15,726 nucleotides of DNA, taken from assembly GCA_949295395.1 (NCBI GenBank), contig CASFLB010000060.1:1-15726 (forward strand), written 5' to 3'. Below, piece by piece: positions 1 through 7,548 of this stretch. The notes below the pieces were generated by a model. The model was not told the origin of the DNA, made no database searches, and saw nothing but the letters and a program-made list of their open reading frames with translations. Position numbers and translations under genes: made by a program. How positions within the stretch are numbered: the stretch's first letter is position 1; each line of letters opens with the position of its first letter. Source of the stretch: an uncultured Pseudomonadota bacterium (GTDB lineage Bacteria > Pseudomonadota > Alphaproteobacteria > RF32 > CAG-239).

Positions 1-990
1 TTGACGAGTCTCAACGATAGAGTAGTTATTACCAAATTTGGTAGCCATATCACGCAATTTGTTAATGGCACCGTCAATAGCGGTAATTGTACCATCAAGA
101 TCGGTATTTTCGTTCCAGTCACCGGCAACAGCTTCGGTAAGACCGAGGTTGGTGGAATCAGCATGGTCACCTTTAACTTCCAAAAAAGAAGAACGGTCTT
201 CGTTGAAGACAACCTTCAAATCTTCACCATTCAAGAGGTTGACACCTTTGTAAGAAGCGTCAGAAGCTAATTGGTTAATTTGATTCAAAATTGAGTTAAA
301 TTGTTCAATATAAGTATCACGAGCATTGGGGTTAACGGTACCGCTCATTTCGATTCCACCGCCAGATACTGAAACGACGGTCTTGTCAACCGGTTTTGAA
401 CCATCTTTAGCTTTAAGAACAATGCTTTTTCCATCAACGGCAAAAGTCAAATTAGCCTCATTTAAGGCATCTTGTAATCCACCGGTAGCCCCATTCAACT
501 TACCGACCAAGGTTGTTAAATGGCTGGTATCAGAAGTATTAGAAGCATGATATTTAATTTCGGCATCAAGCTTATAGTTATAAGTTTTATCACCAATTTT
601 TACGCTAAATTCGGTATTTTGAGCGAGAAATGTGCTGCCATCGCCTTTACCGGCCATTTCATTTGAAGAAACCTTTTCAACGACAGAAGTATCGCGAGCA
701 GAGTTCGCAACAGCCTTTGCCTGTTCAACGAAAGAAGTAATAGATTCAATACCTTCGTTAGCGGCCTTAATGGTTTGAACAGCCTGTCCCATACTATCCA
801 ACAAAGATTCCAAGTCGCCGGCGCGGTTGGTCAAGCTCTGTGCGGTGTAGTAAGAAGACGGATTGTCAATAGCTGAGTTAACTTTTTTACCCGTAGACAG
901 TCTTTCTTGAGTTATATCCATCAAAGACTGTGTGCTTTGCAAAGACAGTAAGTTCGAGCGCATACTTGCGGTTAAAGATATATCTGCCAT
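1..990 (-). CDS. Flagellin, C-terminus cut by window edge
   Basis: Structural subunit of the flagellar filament, exported by the flagellar type III system and polymerised outside the cell. Reading the minus strand from ATG at 988-990 gives 330 stop-free residues up to the window edge. The start is MADISLTASMRSNLLSLQ, followed by the typical N-terminal D0/D1 coiled-coil signature (TQERLSTGKKVNSAIDNP, then YYTAQSLTNRAGDLE). A more variable central part of about residues 115-220 rich in Gly, Lys and Thr comes next. The C-terminal D1 helix then resumes (LNQINQLASDASYKGVNLLN) and the visible sequence ends in SIVETRQ, so roughly the last 60 residues should lie outside. The start is supported by GGAG about 9 bases upstream. 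flbT lies directly upstream on the same strand, separated by a terminator, so the gene probably has its own promoter, which I could not identify. The family call is secure; which flagellin paralogue it is cannot be told. Confidence 0.93.
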   Translation of the reverse strand, partial: MADISLTASMRSNLLSLQSTQSLMDITQERLSTGKKVNSAIDNPSSYYTAQSLTNRAGDLESLLDSMGQAVQTIKAANEGIESITSFVEQAKAVANSARDTSVVEKVSSNEMAGKGDGSTFLAQNTEFSVKIGDKTYNYKLDAEIKYHASNTSDTSHLTTLVGKLNGATGGLQDALNEANLTFAVDGKSIVLKAKDGSKPVDKTVVSVSGGGIEMSGTVNPNARDTYIEQFNSILNQINQLASDASYKGVNLLNGEDLKVVFNEDRSSFLEVKGDHADSTNLGLTEAVAGDWNENTDLDGTITAIDGAINKLRDMATKFGNNYSIVETRQ

Positions 991-1072
991 AATTTTTTTC
1001 TCCAATTCTTGTGAGTGATTAAAATAAAAGTCATACGGAATATAGCAGACATTATCTTAATAGAGGCTTAAC

Positions 1073-1109
1073 AAAAAAGGCAACCGGAAAGAAAAAATAG
1101 GTTGCCTTT
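1073..1109 (-). terminator. Intrinsic terminator downstream of flbT
   Basis: A perfect 10-bp inverted repeat (AAAGGCAACC at 1076-1085, GGTTGCCTTT at 1100-1109) encloses a 14-base loop. Read on the minus strand it is followed by a T run (1078 down to 1073). It lies 24 bases after the flbT stop and about 85 bases before the flagellin start, so it should separate the two transcripts. On the plus strand it has only a short T run and no gene to end. Confidence 0.75.
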
Positions 1110-1133
1110 AGAAAAGAATGAAATATGAAAGAG

Positions 1134-1532
1134 TTACTCCTCAGGATGAAGAGCAGCACCAAAAAGTTCATCTTCTTTTTTTGTGAGAACGGCGGCCGAC
1201 TTAATAGCGCTATAGTAATCTCCGCGCAAAATATTATCGGTAATCGCCGAAGTGTAAGGAATTAAGCTTGGGGCCGCTTTCTGCAAATCGCGAACATATT
1301 CAATGTAAAGCTTTTGTAATTCTTCAACATTTTTAGAAAGATACATCTGTTGAACAATAAAGTAAACGCGTTTACTTGGAGTGTTGGCGTCTTTTTCTCG
1401 TAAAATAAATTTTTCACGCAAGATAGGAACGTTTCCGTCAATATAAAAACGTGTACGGTCATTATCATTTGTAATAAGTGCTTCACCGATGATAATACTT
1501 TCGTGCGGCTTGAGCTCAATTTTCAAAGGCAT
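1134..1532 (-). CDS. flbT: FlbT, flagellin post-transcriptional regulator
   Basis: FlbT is a small cytoplasmic protein. In Caulobacter it binds the 5' untranslated region of flagellin mRNA and represses its translation until the hook is complete. The 132-residue product starts MPLKIELKPHESIIIGEA. It has the family pattern: a MPLK.ELKPxE opening, then ILREK and DANTPSKRVYFIVQQMYL, and a helical C-terminal half ending in charged residues. Length is close to the usual 130-150 residues. A longer reading from 1559 is possible, but the ATG at 1532 matches the family N-terminus and has AAAGGA at a proper distance upstream, so the extension would contain the ribosome binding site. The partner gene flaF, often adjacent in relatives, is not seen in this window. 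The neighbouring flagellin gene on the same strand supports the role. Confidence 0.9.
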   Translation of the reverse strand: MPLKIELKPHESIIIGEALITNDNDRTRFYIDGNVPILREKFILREKDANTPSKRVYFIVQQMYLSKNVEELQKLYIEYVRDLQKAAPSLIPYTSAITDNILRGDYYSAIKSAAVLTKKEDELFGAALHPEE

Positions 1533-1590
1533 ATCCAATTCCTTTACAATAAAAACCAAAAAAAACTGAAGTTATTATATAAAAAATATT

Positions 1591-1617
1591 TTGTTTTGCA
1601 AATCCTAATTTTATAAT
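1591..1617 (+). promoter_or_regulatory. Possible sigma70-type promoter for the TerB-like gene
   Basis: The 126-base gap between the divergent flbT and TerB-like genes is very AT-rich. It contains a perfect TATAAT at 1612-1617. The best upstream hexamer is TTGTTT at 1591-1596, with a short 15-base spacer; an alternative TTTTGT at 1589-1594 gives 17. The -10 box is convincing but the -35 is weak. A divergent promoter for flbT should lie in the same gap but I could not assign one. Confidence 0.35.
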
Positions 1618-1658
1618 GTATAAGAAAACAAGATAAAAACAATAAAGAGGGGGAAGCT

Positions 1659-2075
1659 GTGCCAACACTCATTGAAGATTTAAGCGCAGAAGAAAAAACA
1701 ATCTTTGTCACAAGCCTGCTTTATGTTATGGACTTGAGTAAAAACAAAAGAATGGACTATCTGCTGAGTCGCATTAAAGAATTTGGTTTTACGGAAGAGA
1801 ACTTAAAAAAAGTAAAACATGCCAAGTCTCCGGCAGAAATTTATAGTTTAATCAAAGGAATAAAAGATATTAAAGTTCGTCGCTATATCTTACGAGAAAT
1901 GATTTTGGTCGCGGTATCAAACCACGAACTATCAGACGAAGAGATATCAACCATATACAACATTGGCACCAAAATCGGTATCAAAGAAGAAAAAGTAAGC
2001 GACTTTTTTATGTGGGCAGCCAAAGGCATTGAATGGGAAATAGAGGGCCTGCAATTGATTGAAGGCGATTTATAA
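1659..2075 (+). CDS. Small TerB-like helical protein, function unknown
   Basis: Predicted 138-residue cytoplasmic, nearly all-helical protein with no signal peptide or membrane segment. The start is GTG at 1659, chosen because a strong purine-rich ribosome binding site (AAAGAGGGGG, ending about 6 bases upstream) precedes it and no better start follows. The second half has the character of a TerB/DjlA-like domain: an aliphatic helix (REMILVAVSNHELSDEEI), an acidic turn where the classic family has ADG, then a second helix (IYNIGTKIGIKEEKVSDFF). The N-terminal half (LSAEEKTIFVTSLLYVMDLS) looks like another helical bundle. TerB-like domains occur in tellurite-resistance and envelope-stress proteins, but no resistance genes are nearby, so I do not infer that function. 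The end overlaps the upstream alternative start of the following ABC-F gene, suggesting co-transcription. The domain assignment is tentative. Confidence 0.75.
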   Translation: MPTLIEDLSAEEKTIFVTSLLYVMDLSKNKRMDYLLSRIKEFGFTEENLKKVKHAKSPAEIYSLIKGIKDIKVRRYILREMILVAVSNHELSDEEISTIYNIGTKIGIKEEKVSDFFMWAAKGIEWEIEGLQLIEGDL

Positions 2076-2079
2076 AAAA

Positions 2080-3900
2080 ATGTTTGTTCCTCCGATTTTA
2101 AGCGTAAAAGGAATAAAGCTAAGTTTTGGTCCCAAGGAGCTTTTCAGCGATGTTGAGCTCTATATCAATCGTGGCGATAAAATAGCCTTAGTTGGTCGTA
2201 ACGGCTCAGGAAAATCCACATTATTAAAAATACTTAACGGAGACATTGATCCCGATTCGGGAGAGATGTTTATCCAACCGGGAATAAAAATTGCCTATAT
2301 GCCGCAAACACCAAATTTTGAGGGCTATAAAACGCTGAAAGACGTTGTTCTGTCTGGTCTGCCGAATATGGGAAAGGGGCAGGAATATAAAGCCGATATT
2401 TTGATTGAAGATTTGGGAATTGCGGCCAATCAAGCACCTAACGAAGCATCAGGTGGTGAAAGGCGCAAAGCCGCTTTGGCGAAAACATTGATAGGTGAAC
2501 CGGACATCTTGCTTCTTGATGAGCCGACCAACCATTTAGATATGCCCACAATCGAAAGACTAGAAGAAATTATCAAAGGTTTTTCGGGCGCGGTTGTTGT
2601 GATTAGCCATGATCGAATGTTTTTAAAAAATATCTCGCAAACCACCTTTTGGCTGGATAGGGGTGTTATGCATTCTAACAACAAAGGCTATGAAAATTTT
2701 GAGGAATGGCAAGAACAGCTAATAGAACAAGAAATCATTGAGCAAAAACACTTAAATAAAAAAATCGAAGCCGAAACCGAATGGTTGCATAAAGGCGTAA
2801 CGGCAAGACGAAAGCGCAACATGGGACGCTTGCGCCGTCTTCAAAAACTCAGAGAAGAACGACGAGCCCAAACCAAGCAAATCGGCCGCATTAATCTCGA
2901 AGTTGAAGAAAGTGACGGTCGTTCAAAACTCATCATTGAGGCAAAGCATATTAGCAAAAGCTATGGCAATAAAGATCTGATAAAAGATTTTTCGATAAAG
3001 GTTTTGAGAGGAAACAAAATAGGTATTGTTGGTCCAAACGGTGCCGGAAAGACGACGTTAGTTAAATTATTAACCAAACGCATAGAGCCCGATTCGGGCT
3101 TTGTCCGCTTGGGCAAAAATCTTGAAGAAGCTTATTTTGATCAAAATTTAGCGGATTTGGATAATAAAAAAACGCTATGGAAAACCTTGTGTAACGAAGG
3201 GGATCATATCTACGTTCATGGGCAATATCGTCATGTTGTGGCATACTTAAAAGACTTTTTATTCAAGCCCGAGCAAGCGCAATGTCCGGTTGGCGCCTTA
3301 TCCGGAGGTGAGCGCAGTCGTTTGATGTTGGCTTTGGCCTTGGCAAAACCATCAAACTTTTTGGTTTTGGATGAGCCGACCAATGATTTGGATATGGATA
3401 CGATAGATTTATTGCAAGAGGTTTTAGATGATTATGAGGGAACAGCACTAATTGTCAGTCATGACCGCGATTTTTTGGACCGAGTTGTAACTTCGGTTGT
3501 TTATATGGATGGTCACGGCAAAGTTGAGGAATTTATCGGCAGCTATAGTGAGCTCGAAGAAAAGTTAAAAAACAAACCTCAACTCAAAAAAGCCCCCAAC
3601 AAAGAAAAAAAGGATAAAATAAAGGAAGATGATAGTCTCCATCCCAAAGCCGAAAAAAGGCAAAAATTAAGCTATTCTCAACAACGCAAACTCGATTTAC
3701 TGCCTCAAGAAATTGAGCAAATAACCAAAAAAATTAAAGAGATAGATGAGGGGTTAAGCGATTCTTCTTTGTACAATACCGACCGAGAAAAGTTCACAAA
3801 CTTAAGCACCGAGCGCGCAAAACTCCAAGCCGAACTCGAAGCCAAAGAAAACGAATGGCTGGAATTACAGCTTTTGCAAGAAGAACTTTCTTCTTCCTAA
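2080..3900 (+). CDS. uup: ABC-F family ATPase, Uup-like
   Basis: Cytoplasmic ATPase with two ABC domains in one chain and no membrane segments, as in ABC-F proteins. These act on ribosomes or, for Uup, affect precise excision and ribosome function. In the 606-residue product the first Walker A is GRNGSGKS near residue 39, the signature SGGERRKAALA near 123, and Walker B LLDEPTNHLD near 147. An Arg/Lys-rich inter-domain linker follows (around ARRKRNMGRLRRLQK). The second Walker A is GPNGAGKT near 318, the signature LSGGERSRL near 407, and Walker B LDEPTNDLD near 431. A Lys/Glu-rich C-terminal tail of about 100 residues is probably a coiled coil, which favours Uup over EttA. The start ATG at 2080 matches the family N-terminus (ILSVKGIKLSFG). 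A TTG at 2059 would add 7 residues, overlap the TerB-like gene, and has a better ribosome binding site (GAGGG), so it cannot be excluded. It ends 5 bases from a convergent gene. Confidence 0.92.
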   Translation: MFVPPILSVKGIKLSFGPKELFSDVELYINRGDKIALVGRNGSGKSTLLKILNGDIDPDSGEMFIQPGIKIAYMPQTPNFEGYKTLKDVVLSGLPNMGKGQEYKADILIEDLGIAANQAPNEASGGERRKAALAKTLIGEPDILLLDEPTNHLDMPTIERLEEIIKGFSGAVVVISHDRMFLKNISQTTFWLDRGVMHSNNKGYENFEEWQEQLIEQEIIEQKHLNKKIEAETEWLHKGVTARRKRNMGRLRRLQKLREERRAQTKQIGRINLEVEESDGRSKLIIEAKHISKSYGNKDLIKDFSIKVLRGNKIGIVGPNGAGKTTLVKLLTKRIEPDSGFVRLGKNLEEAYFDQNLADLDNKKTLWKTLCNEGDHIYVHGQYRHVVAYLKDFLFKPEQAQCPVGALSGGERSRLMLALALAKPSNFLVLDEPTNDLDMDTIDLLQEVLDDYEGTALIVSHDRDFLDRVVTSVVYMDGHGKVEEFIGSYSELEEKLKNKPQLKKAPNKEKKDKIKEDDSLHPKAEKRQKLSYSQQRKLDLLPQEIEQITKKIKEIDEGLSDSSLYNTDREKFTNLSTERAKLQAELEAKENEWLELQLLQEELSSS

Positions 3901-3905
3901 TAAAA

Positions 3906-4775
3906 TTACCACCGCAGATTAGAAATCACATAATCAGGATAAGCATCAAGGCTTAAGGAAAGTTCACGTGTTTTGGCCACATCGGAGATATAACCTTCTC
4001 CCAAAAAGTTAACATGAACACCTTTCGAAATAAGCAAGCTGCTAAGTCCGGCAAGATTAGCTCCTTTAATATCGGTAGCAATATTATCCCCAATAACCAA
4101 AATCTTTTCTTTGGGCAAATTTTGTGGCATGGCTTCAAGGCAATAAGCCGTAACCAGCGGATCCGGCTTACCGAGAGTCAAAATGCGTCCACCGAGAACG
4201 GCGTATTGTTCGGCAATAGCGCCCGAGGCAATACAAATCTTTCCGTTATTAAACGAAGAGGTATCATTTCCGGCAACAACAAGCGGTAAATTCATCGCGG
4301 CAGCTTGTTGCAAATCGGGAAGATATTTTTCAATAACATCATCAAGAGAAGCCACGCTTTCCATATAAATGAAGTCAGCCGCGCCAAGCTCAGGAACACG
4401 CTCATAATCCAAATGAGCAAAAACGGCCGATTTATTTTTGGCGCCGAGCTGAAAGTAACGGTGACCAAGAGAAGCGAAGTCCTCATGACGAAATTTAAGT
4501 TTATAGTGCAAAATTTCACCGGCAGAAATAACGGCATCAAAAATATTAAGAGGTTCTTTATTTTCATAGAGCCTATCAGCAATCTGCGACACGCGAAGAG
4601 GCGAGTTTGAACAAAGAACAACAGACTTGCCGGCTTTTTTCATATTGATTAAAGCGTTCACGGCATCTTGTTTAATACCGTTTCCATCAGTTAACACGCC
4701 GTTAAAACCAACAATAACAGCGTCAAAGGGGTCAATAATTTTACGAACATTGACAATAGGTCTGATCATTTTCAT
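3906..4775 (-). CDS. HAD superfamily class IIA protein (TIGR01459-like), nucleophile missing
   Basis: A 289-residue cytoplasmic protein of the HAD class IIA fold, closest in my judgement to the alphaproteobacterial TIGR01459 group. Members are presumed phosphatases with unknown substrates. Motif II is VVLCSNSP. The class-IIA cap spans roughly residues 80-190. Motif III is the Lys in LGKPDP and motif IV is VIGDNIATDIKGAN, with both metal-binding Asp residues. Motif I should read D-x-(D/W)-G-V but reads VGFNGVLTDG: the nucleophilic Asp is Gly23 (GGT at 4707-4709) and the second position is Asn25. Without the nucleophile, normal phosphoaspartate chemistry should be lost, so this may be a pseudo-phosphatase or binding protein. 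The start is uncertain: GTG 4778, ATG 4775 and ATG 4769 are clustered with no clear ribosome binding site; I took 4775. The gene has no same-strand partner. Confidence 0.85.
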   Translation of the reverse strand: MKMIRPIVNVRKIIDPFDAVIVGFNGVLTDGNGIKQDAVNALINMKKAGKSVVLCSNSPLRVSQIADRLYENKEPLNIFDAVISAGEILHYKLKFRHEDFASLGHRYFQLGAKNKSAVFAHLDYERVPELGAADFIYMESVASLDDVIEKYLPDLQQAAAMNLPLVVAGNDTSSFNNGKICIASGAIAEQYAVLGGRILTLGKPDPLVTAYCLEAMPQNLPKEKILVIGDNIATDIKGANLAGLSSLLISKGVHVNFLGEGYISDVAKTRELSLSLDAYPDYVISNLRW

Positions 4776-4880
4776 CACAGAAAGTCTCGATAAGCAAAGA
4801 ATTAAATTTATAAAAAACTATATCAATGATTTACTTAAAAATGATTAATAAAAATCTATAAGATAAAAAGATAAAGGCGC

Positions 4881-4908
4881 TTGTCAAGAAGAAATAAATT
4901 GCTATCAT
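4881..4908 (+). promoter_or_regulatory. Sigma70-type promoter for the Sel1-repeat gene
   Basis: TTGTCA at 4881-4886 and TATCAT at 4903-4908 are separated by 16 bases; each hexamer is one base from consensus. Transcription would begin near 4915, leaving a short leader of about 20 bases that contains the ribosome binding site AAGAGGGG. The rest of the gap 4776-4880 is AT-rich with nothing else I can name. Confidence 0.55.
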
Positions 4909-4936
4909 TGTAAAAAAAAGAAAGAGGGGCCAAGCA

Positions 4937-6151
4937 ATGAAAAATTATGTAGTTTTAGGGATGATTTTCGGCATAATGGGGGCGACATCTGTTGCAGCGC
5001 AAACGATAGATTTGGGGTTGGATGCACCGAAAGCTGCTGAAGAAACTGCAAAGCCGAATGTCGAAGATTTGCCCCAAATACAAGACTTAACAAATGAACA
5101 ATCCCCGTCTCAAGAAGAGGTTAAAAAGCAAGAGGGCGGCCTTTTTTCATTTCTGAATTTTTTTAAAAAGGACGATAAAAAACTTGAAAAAGAAGCTAAA
5201 AAAAATCAGGAAAGCATTTTAGATATGTTAACGCGCAAAGCCGCCGAAGGTAACGTCGATGCCCAATTGTCTTTGGGGTATATGTATTTGTACAGTGATG
5301 CCTCTCATGACGTAAAACAAGATTACAAAAAATCTTTTGATTATTATTCTATGGCCGCCGCACAAGGGGACAGCATTGCCATAAACAATCTTGGAAGTTT
5401 GTATTATAGTGGCATTGGTGTTGAAAAAAATATGGAAAAAGCGGCTGAATTATTTGCTGTTGCGGCGGACAAAGGTAATGAAGAATCAGCGTTAAATTTA
5501 GCCTTTTTGTACTTAAGCGGCAATGGAGTATCAAATGATAATCGCAAAGCCATGGATTATTTCGTTCAATCCGCTCAAAAAGGAAATTTGGCAGCGAAAT
5601 TTATGTTAGGTTATGCCTATTATCGCGGCTTTGTTGTCCCTCAAGACTTTAAGCGGGCGTTTAACCTTATGAAAGATGCGGCCAAAGCCGGTTATGATGA
5701 CGCCCAATTATTTATGGGGTTAATGTACTTAAACGGCGAGGGAACAAACAAAAATTATGGAAACGCGGTCAAATATTTAGGCAATGCCTTTTTACAAGGA
5801 AATGTAAACGCCACGGTTCATTTAGCAAAAATTTATGCCGAAGGCAAAGCTTATCCCAAAAACATCTTTCAGGCCTATACGATGTATAACATAGCGGCCA
5901 ACAGCGGCGTAGAAGAAGCGGCTGAACAGAGAGATACTCTTGAAAAGGCCTTAAAGATTGAGGAGCTTTTAAAAGCACAATCTGAAGCCGAAAACTTTAC
6001 ACCGAAACCAACAGAGATAACAACCTATATTCGAAAAACCTTTGGCCGCAACATATTTAGCTATATATCCGACCAAATGCCGACACAATACATCAAAACG
6101 CCCGAAGGCGAACTCCAGCCGCAGACAGCAACGAGCCAAAGGCTGATTTAG
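4937..6151 (+). CDS. Secreted Sel1-repeat (tetratricopeptide-like) protein
   Basis: The 404-residue product begins with a signal peptide: MKN, a hydrophobic stretch (VVLGMIFGIMG), then a probable signal peptidase I site after residue 21 (SVAA before QT). An acidic, disordered linker follows to about residue 65. A short aromatic/basic stretch (GLFSFLNFFKKDDKK) is next. About six Sel1-type alpha-alpha repeats run from about residue 104 to 335, with recurring A..G...A...LG..Y..G.GV.....A..Y...AA..G patterns (for example NNLGSLYYSGIGV and MGLMYLNGEGT). The C-terminal 70 residues are not recognised. Sel1 repeats form a solenoid that binds proteins, so an envelope scaffold, exopolysaccharide or stress-adaptor role is possible, but nothing here picks one. 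The ATG at 4937 has AAGAGGGG upstream. The gene stands alone on this strand, and its TAG stop overlaps the convergent gene by 4 bases. Confidence 0.88.
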   Translation: MKNYVVLGMIFGIMGATSVAAQTIDLGLDAPKAAEETAKPNVEDLPQIQDLTNEQSPSQEEVKKQEGGLFSFLNFFKKDDKKLEKEAKKNQESILDMLTRKAAEGNVDAQLSLGYMYLYSDASHDVKQDYKKSFDYYSMAAAQGDSIAINNLGSLYYSGIGVEKNMEKAAELFAVAADKGNEESALNLAFLYLSGNGVSNDNRKAMDYFVQSAQKGNLAAKFMLGYAYYRGFVVPQDFKRAFNLMKDAAKAGYDDAQLFMGLMYLNGEGTNKNYGNAVKYLGNAFLQGNVNATVHLAKIYAEGKAYPKNIFQAYTMYNIAANSGVEEAAEQRDTLEKALKIEELLKAQSEAENFTPKPTEITTYIRKTFGRNIFSYISDQMPTQYIKTPEGELQPQTATSQRLI

Positions 6152-6849
6152 AGCTCAAAATCTGGCACAATATTTAAGGTGCGAAGGTGTTGAAGCAATT
6201 CGGCTAAAAAGAGTTTTTCCTGATAGTGAATAACCCCATCAGCCGCGCTGATTTTCGCGGCATCGGATGCAAGTTCTTTAAGCCGTTCAGAAGCTTTGGC
6301 GTTAAGTTGAGACAGCGCGTGATAAAAAGCATCTTCGTCAAGCCTAAGAGTCTTGATATAAGCCTCAACATATGTTGAAGATATGTCCGCATTGGAGGAA
6401 AGAAAACGCCGCACAAAGTCAAAGACCACCCGTTGTTTAACATCACTTAAGGTCAAAGATAAAGTTGCAAAAAAAGCTAAAATGACAATTTCGGGTGCAA
6501 TTTCACGCAACAAATAATAATTTTGTTCAATTTTGTTTTCTTGTCGAGGAGTTGGCTGAAGATGTTTCTCTTCACCGCTTCGTTGAACATAATCGCGGAT
6601 AAACAGGTTTATGTCTTTATAGTAACGGCCGCTGTCATGGTCAAAAACATCATAAATATAATGAGCGTCTAACACTCTTGTTTTTCCGCTGGAAGAAAAA
6701 TAAACATTAAAATAACAGTTATCGCCTTTTTGCCAAATATTGCGGATAGCAATGTTTTCTTCGTGCAAAACATTATCAAACAGAATATGCGCTGTAAGGT
6801 TTGAAAAATCAGCAGAAACCTTGTTTTCGGAATAAAGCTTCATAATCAT
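6148..6849 (-). CDS. Protein with probable WYL-like and TerB-like domains
   Basis: A 233-residue cytoplasmic protein that I know only as a domain architecture. Residues about 30-90 (IAIRNIWQKGDNCYFNVYF, then TRVLDAHYIYDV) have the beta-rich layout of WYL-like ligand-binding domains. Residues about 115-225 are helical and end in a TerB-like signature (ISAADGVIHYQEKLFLAEL). A Pro/Glu/Gln-rich linker joins them. Proteins of this plan are often found beside housekeeping genes in alphaproteobacteria without a defined function. The ATG at 6849 begins one base after the mfd stop, which suggests translational coupling. A second ATG at 6843 is equally possible, and an upstream reading to 6882 would only add residues overlapping mfd. 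The WYL call is tentative, the TerB-like call moderate. Confidence 0.78.
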   Translation of the reverse strand: MIMKLYSENKVSADFSNLTAHILFDNVLHEENIAIRNIWQKGDNCYFNVYFSSSGKTRVLDAHYIYDVFDHDSGRYYKDINLFIRDYVQRSGEEKHLQPTPRQENKIEQNYYLLREIAPEIVILAFFATLSLTLSDVKQRVVFDFVRRFLSSNADISSTYVEAYIKTLRLDEDAFYHALSQLNAKASERLKELASDAAKISAADGVIHYQEKLFLAELLQHLRTLNIVPDFEL

Positions 6850-6850
6850 A

Positions 6851-7534
6851 TCACACCGCCAGTTCAGCCAATCGAGAAACAAAACGCTTTATGGTATCAA
6901 GGCGAGCCGCATAAGATTCCAGATTGCGCTCAAGGAACAGCCTTTGGTCGGGGCGAACTTTAATCGCACCGCCTTGCCGTGCAATAAAGTCAAGAAGCTT
7001 GTCGGCGTTTTTGAAAGTGTTATTATGAAAAGCAATGAGAATACCTTTAGCACCGGCATCAATTTTTGCCACATTAGCCATATAGCAAAGCTGCTTGATT
7101 TCGACGGTCTGGAGAAGGTTCTCAACCTCTTGCGGAATTTTACCAAAGCGGTCGGTCAGTTCTTCGCGCATATTAAGCAGAGATTCTTTGTCTTTGATGT
7201 CACCGATTCTCTTATAAAGCCCCAGCCGCACGCCAAGGTCGCGAACATAAGTTTCGGGAATCATAATCGGAATACCGGTAGTGATTTGCGGTGCCCAGTC
7301 ATGAATCTCTTGGGTCGAAGAAGAGGCCGCTTTCGTTTCGGCAGATTTAAGGCGCATAATTTCTTCTTCCAACATATGCTGATAAAGGGCAATACCGACA
7401 TCTTTGATATGACCGGATTGTTCTTCGCCCAACACATTGCCGGAGCCGCGAATATCCATATCATGACTGGCGAGGGAGAAACCGGCCCCCAAAGTATCAA
7501 GCGCTTGCAGAATGGAGAGACGACGCTCGGCCAC
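6851..7534 (-). CDS. mfd: Mfd, C-terminal fragment (TRG motif and domain 7)
   Basis: This frame encodes the missing end of the transcription-repair coupling factor, continuing from the helicase core in the frame that ends at 7549. From GTG at 7534 the 227 residues open with AERRLSILQALDTLGAGF and then LASHDMDIRGSGN and LGEEQSGHIKDVG. These form the TRG (translocation in RecG) motif of Mfd. The rest is the C-terminal domain 7, which in Mfd binds the UvrA-recruiting surface. There are no further stops or obvious damage. The GTG has only a weak upstream GAAG, so independent initiation is doubtful. It is best read as the 3' part of a frameshifted mfd, with the two parts 14 bases apart. Without this part the helicase fragment should not translocate properly. 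Confidence 0.85.
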   Translation of the reverse strand: MAERRLSILQALDTLGAGFSLASHDMDIRGSGNVLGEEQSGHIKDVGIALYQHMLEEEIMRLKSAETKAASSSTQEIHDWAPQITTGIPIMIPETYVRDLGVRLGLYKRIGDIKDKESLLNMREELTDRFGKIPQEVENLLQTVEIKQLCYMANVAKIDAGAKGILIAFHNNTFKNADKLLDFIARQGGAIKVRPDQRLFLERNLESYAARLDTIKRFVSRLAELAV

Positions 7535-7548
7535 GGGCTTCAGATTTT

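Noticed and set aside
1..550. Three plus-strand open frames over the flagellin region
   Set aside because: They are complements of the flagellin frame, which is open through the window edge and matches the family throughout.
991..1072. Sigma54 or sigma28 promoter for the flagellin
   Set aside because: I looked for GG-N10-GC and TAAA-N15-GCCGATAA-like patterns and found no acceptable match.
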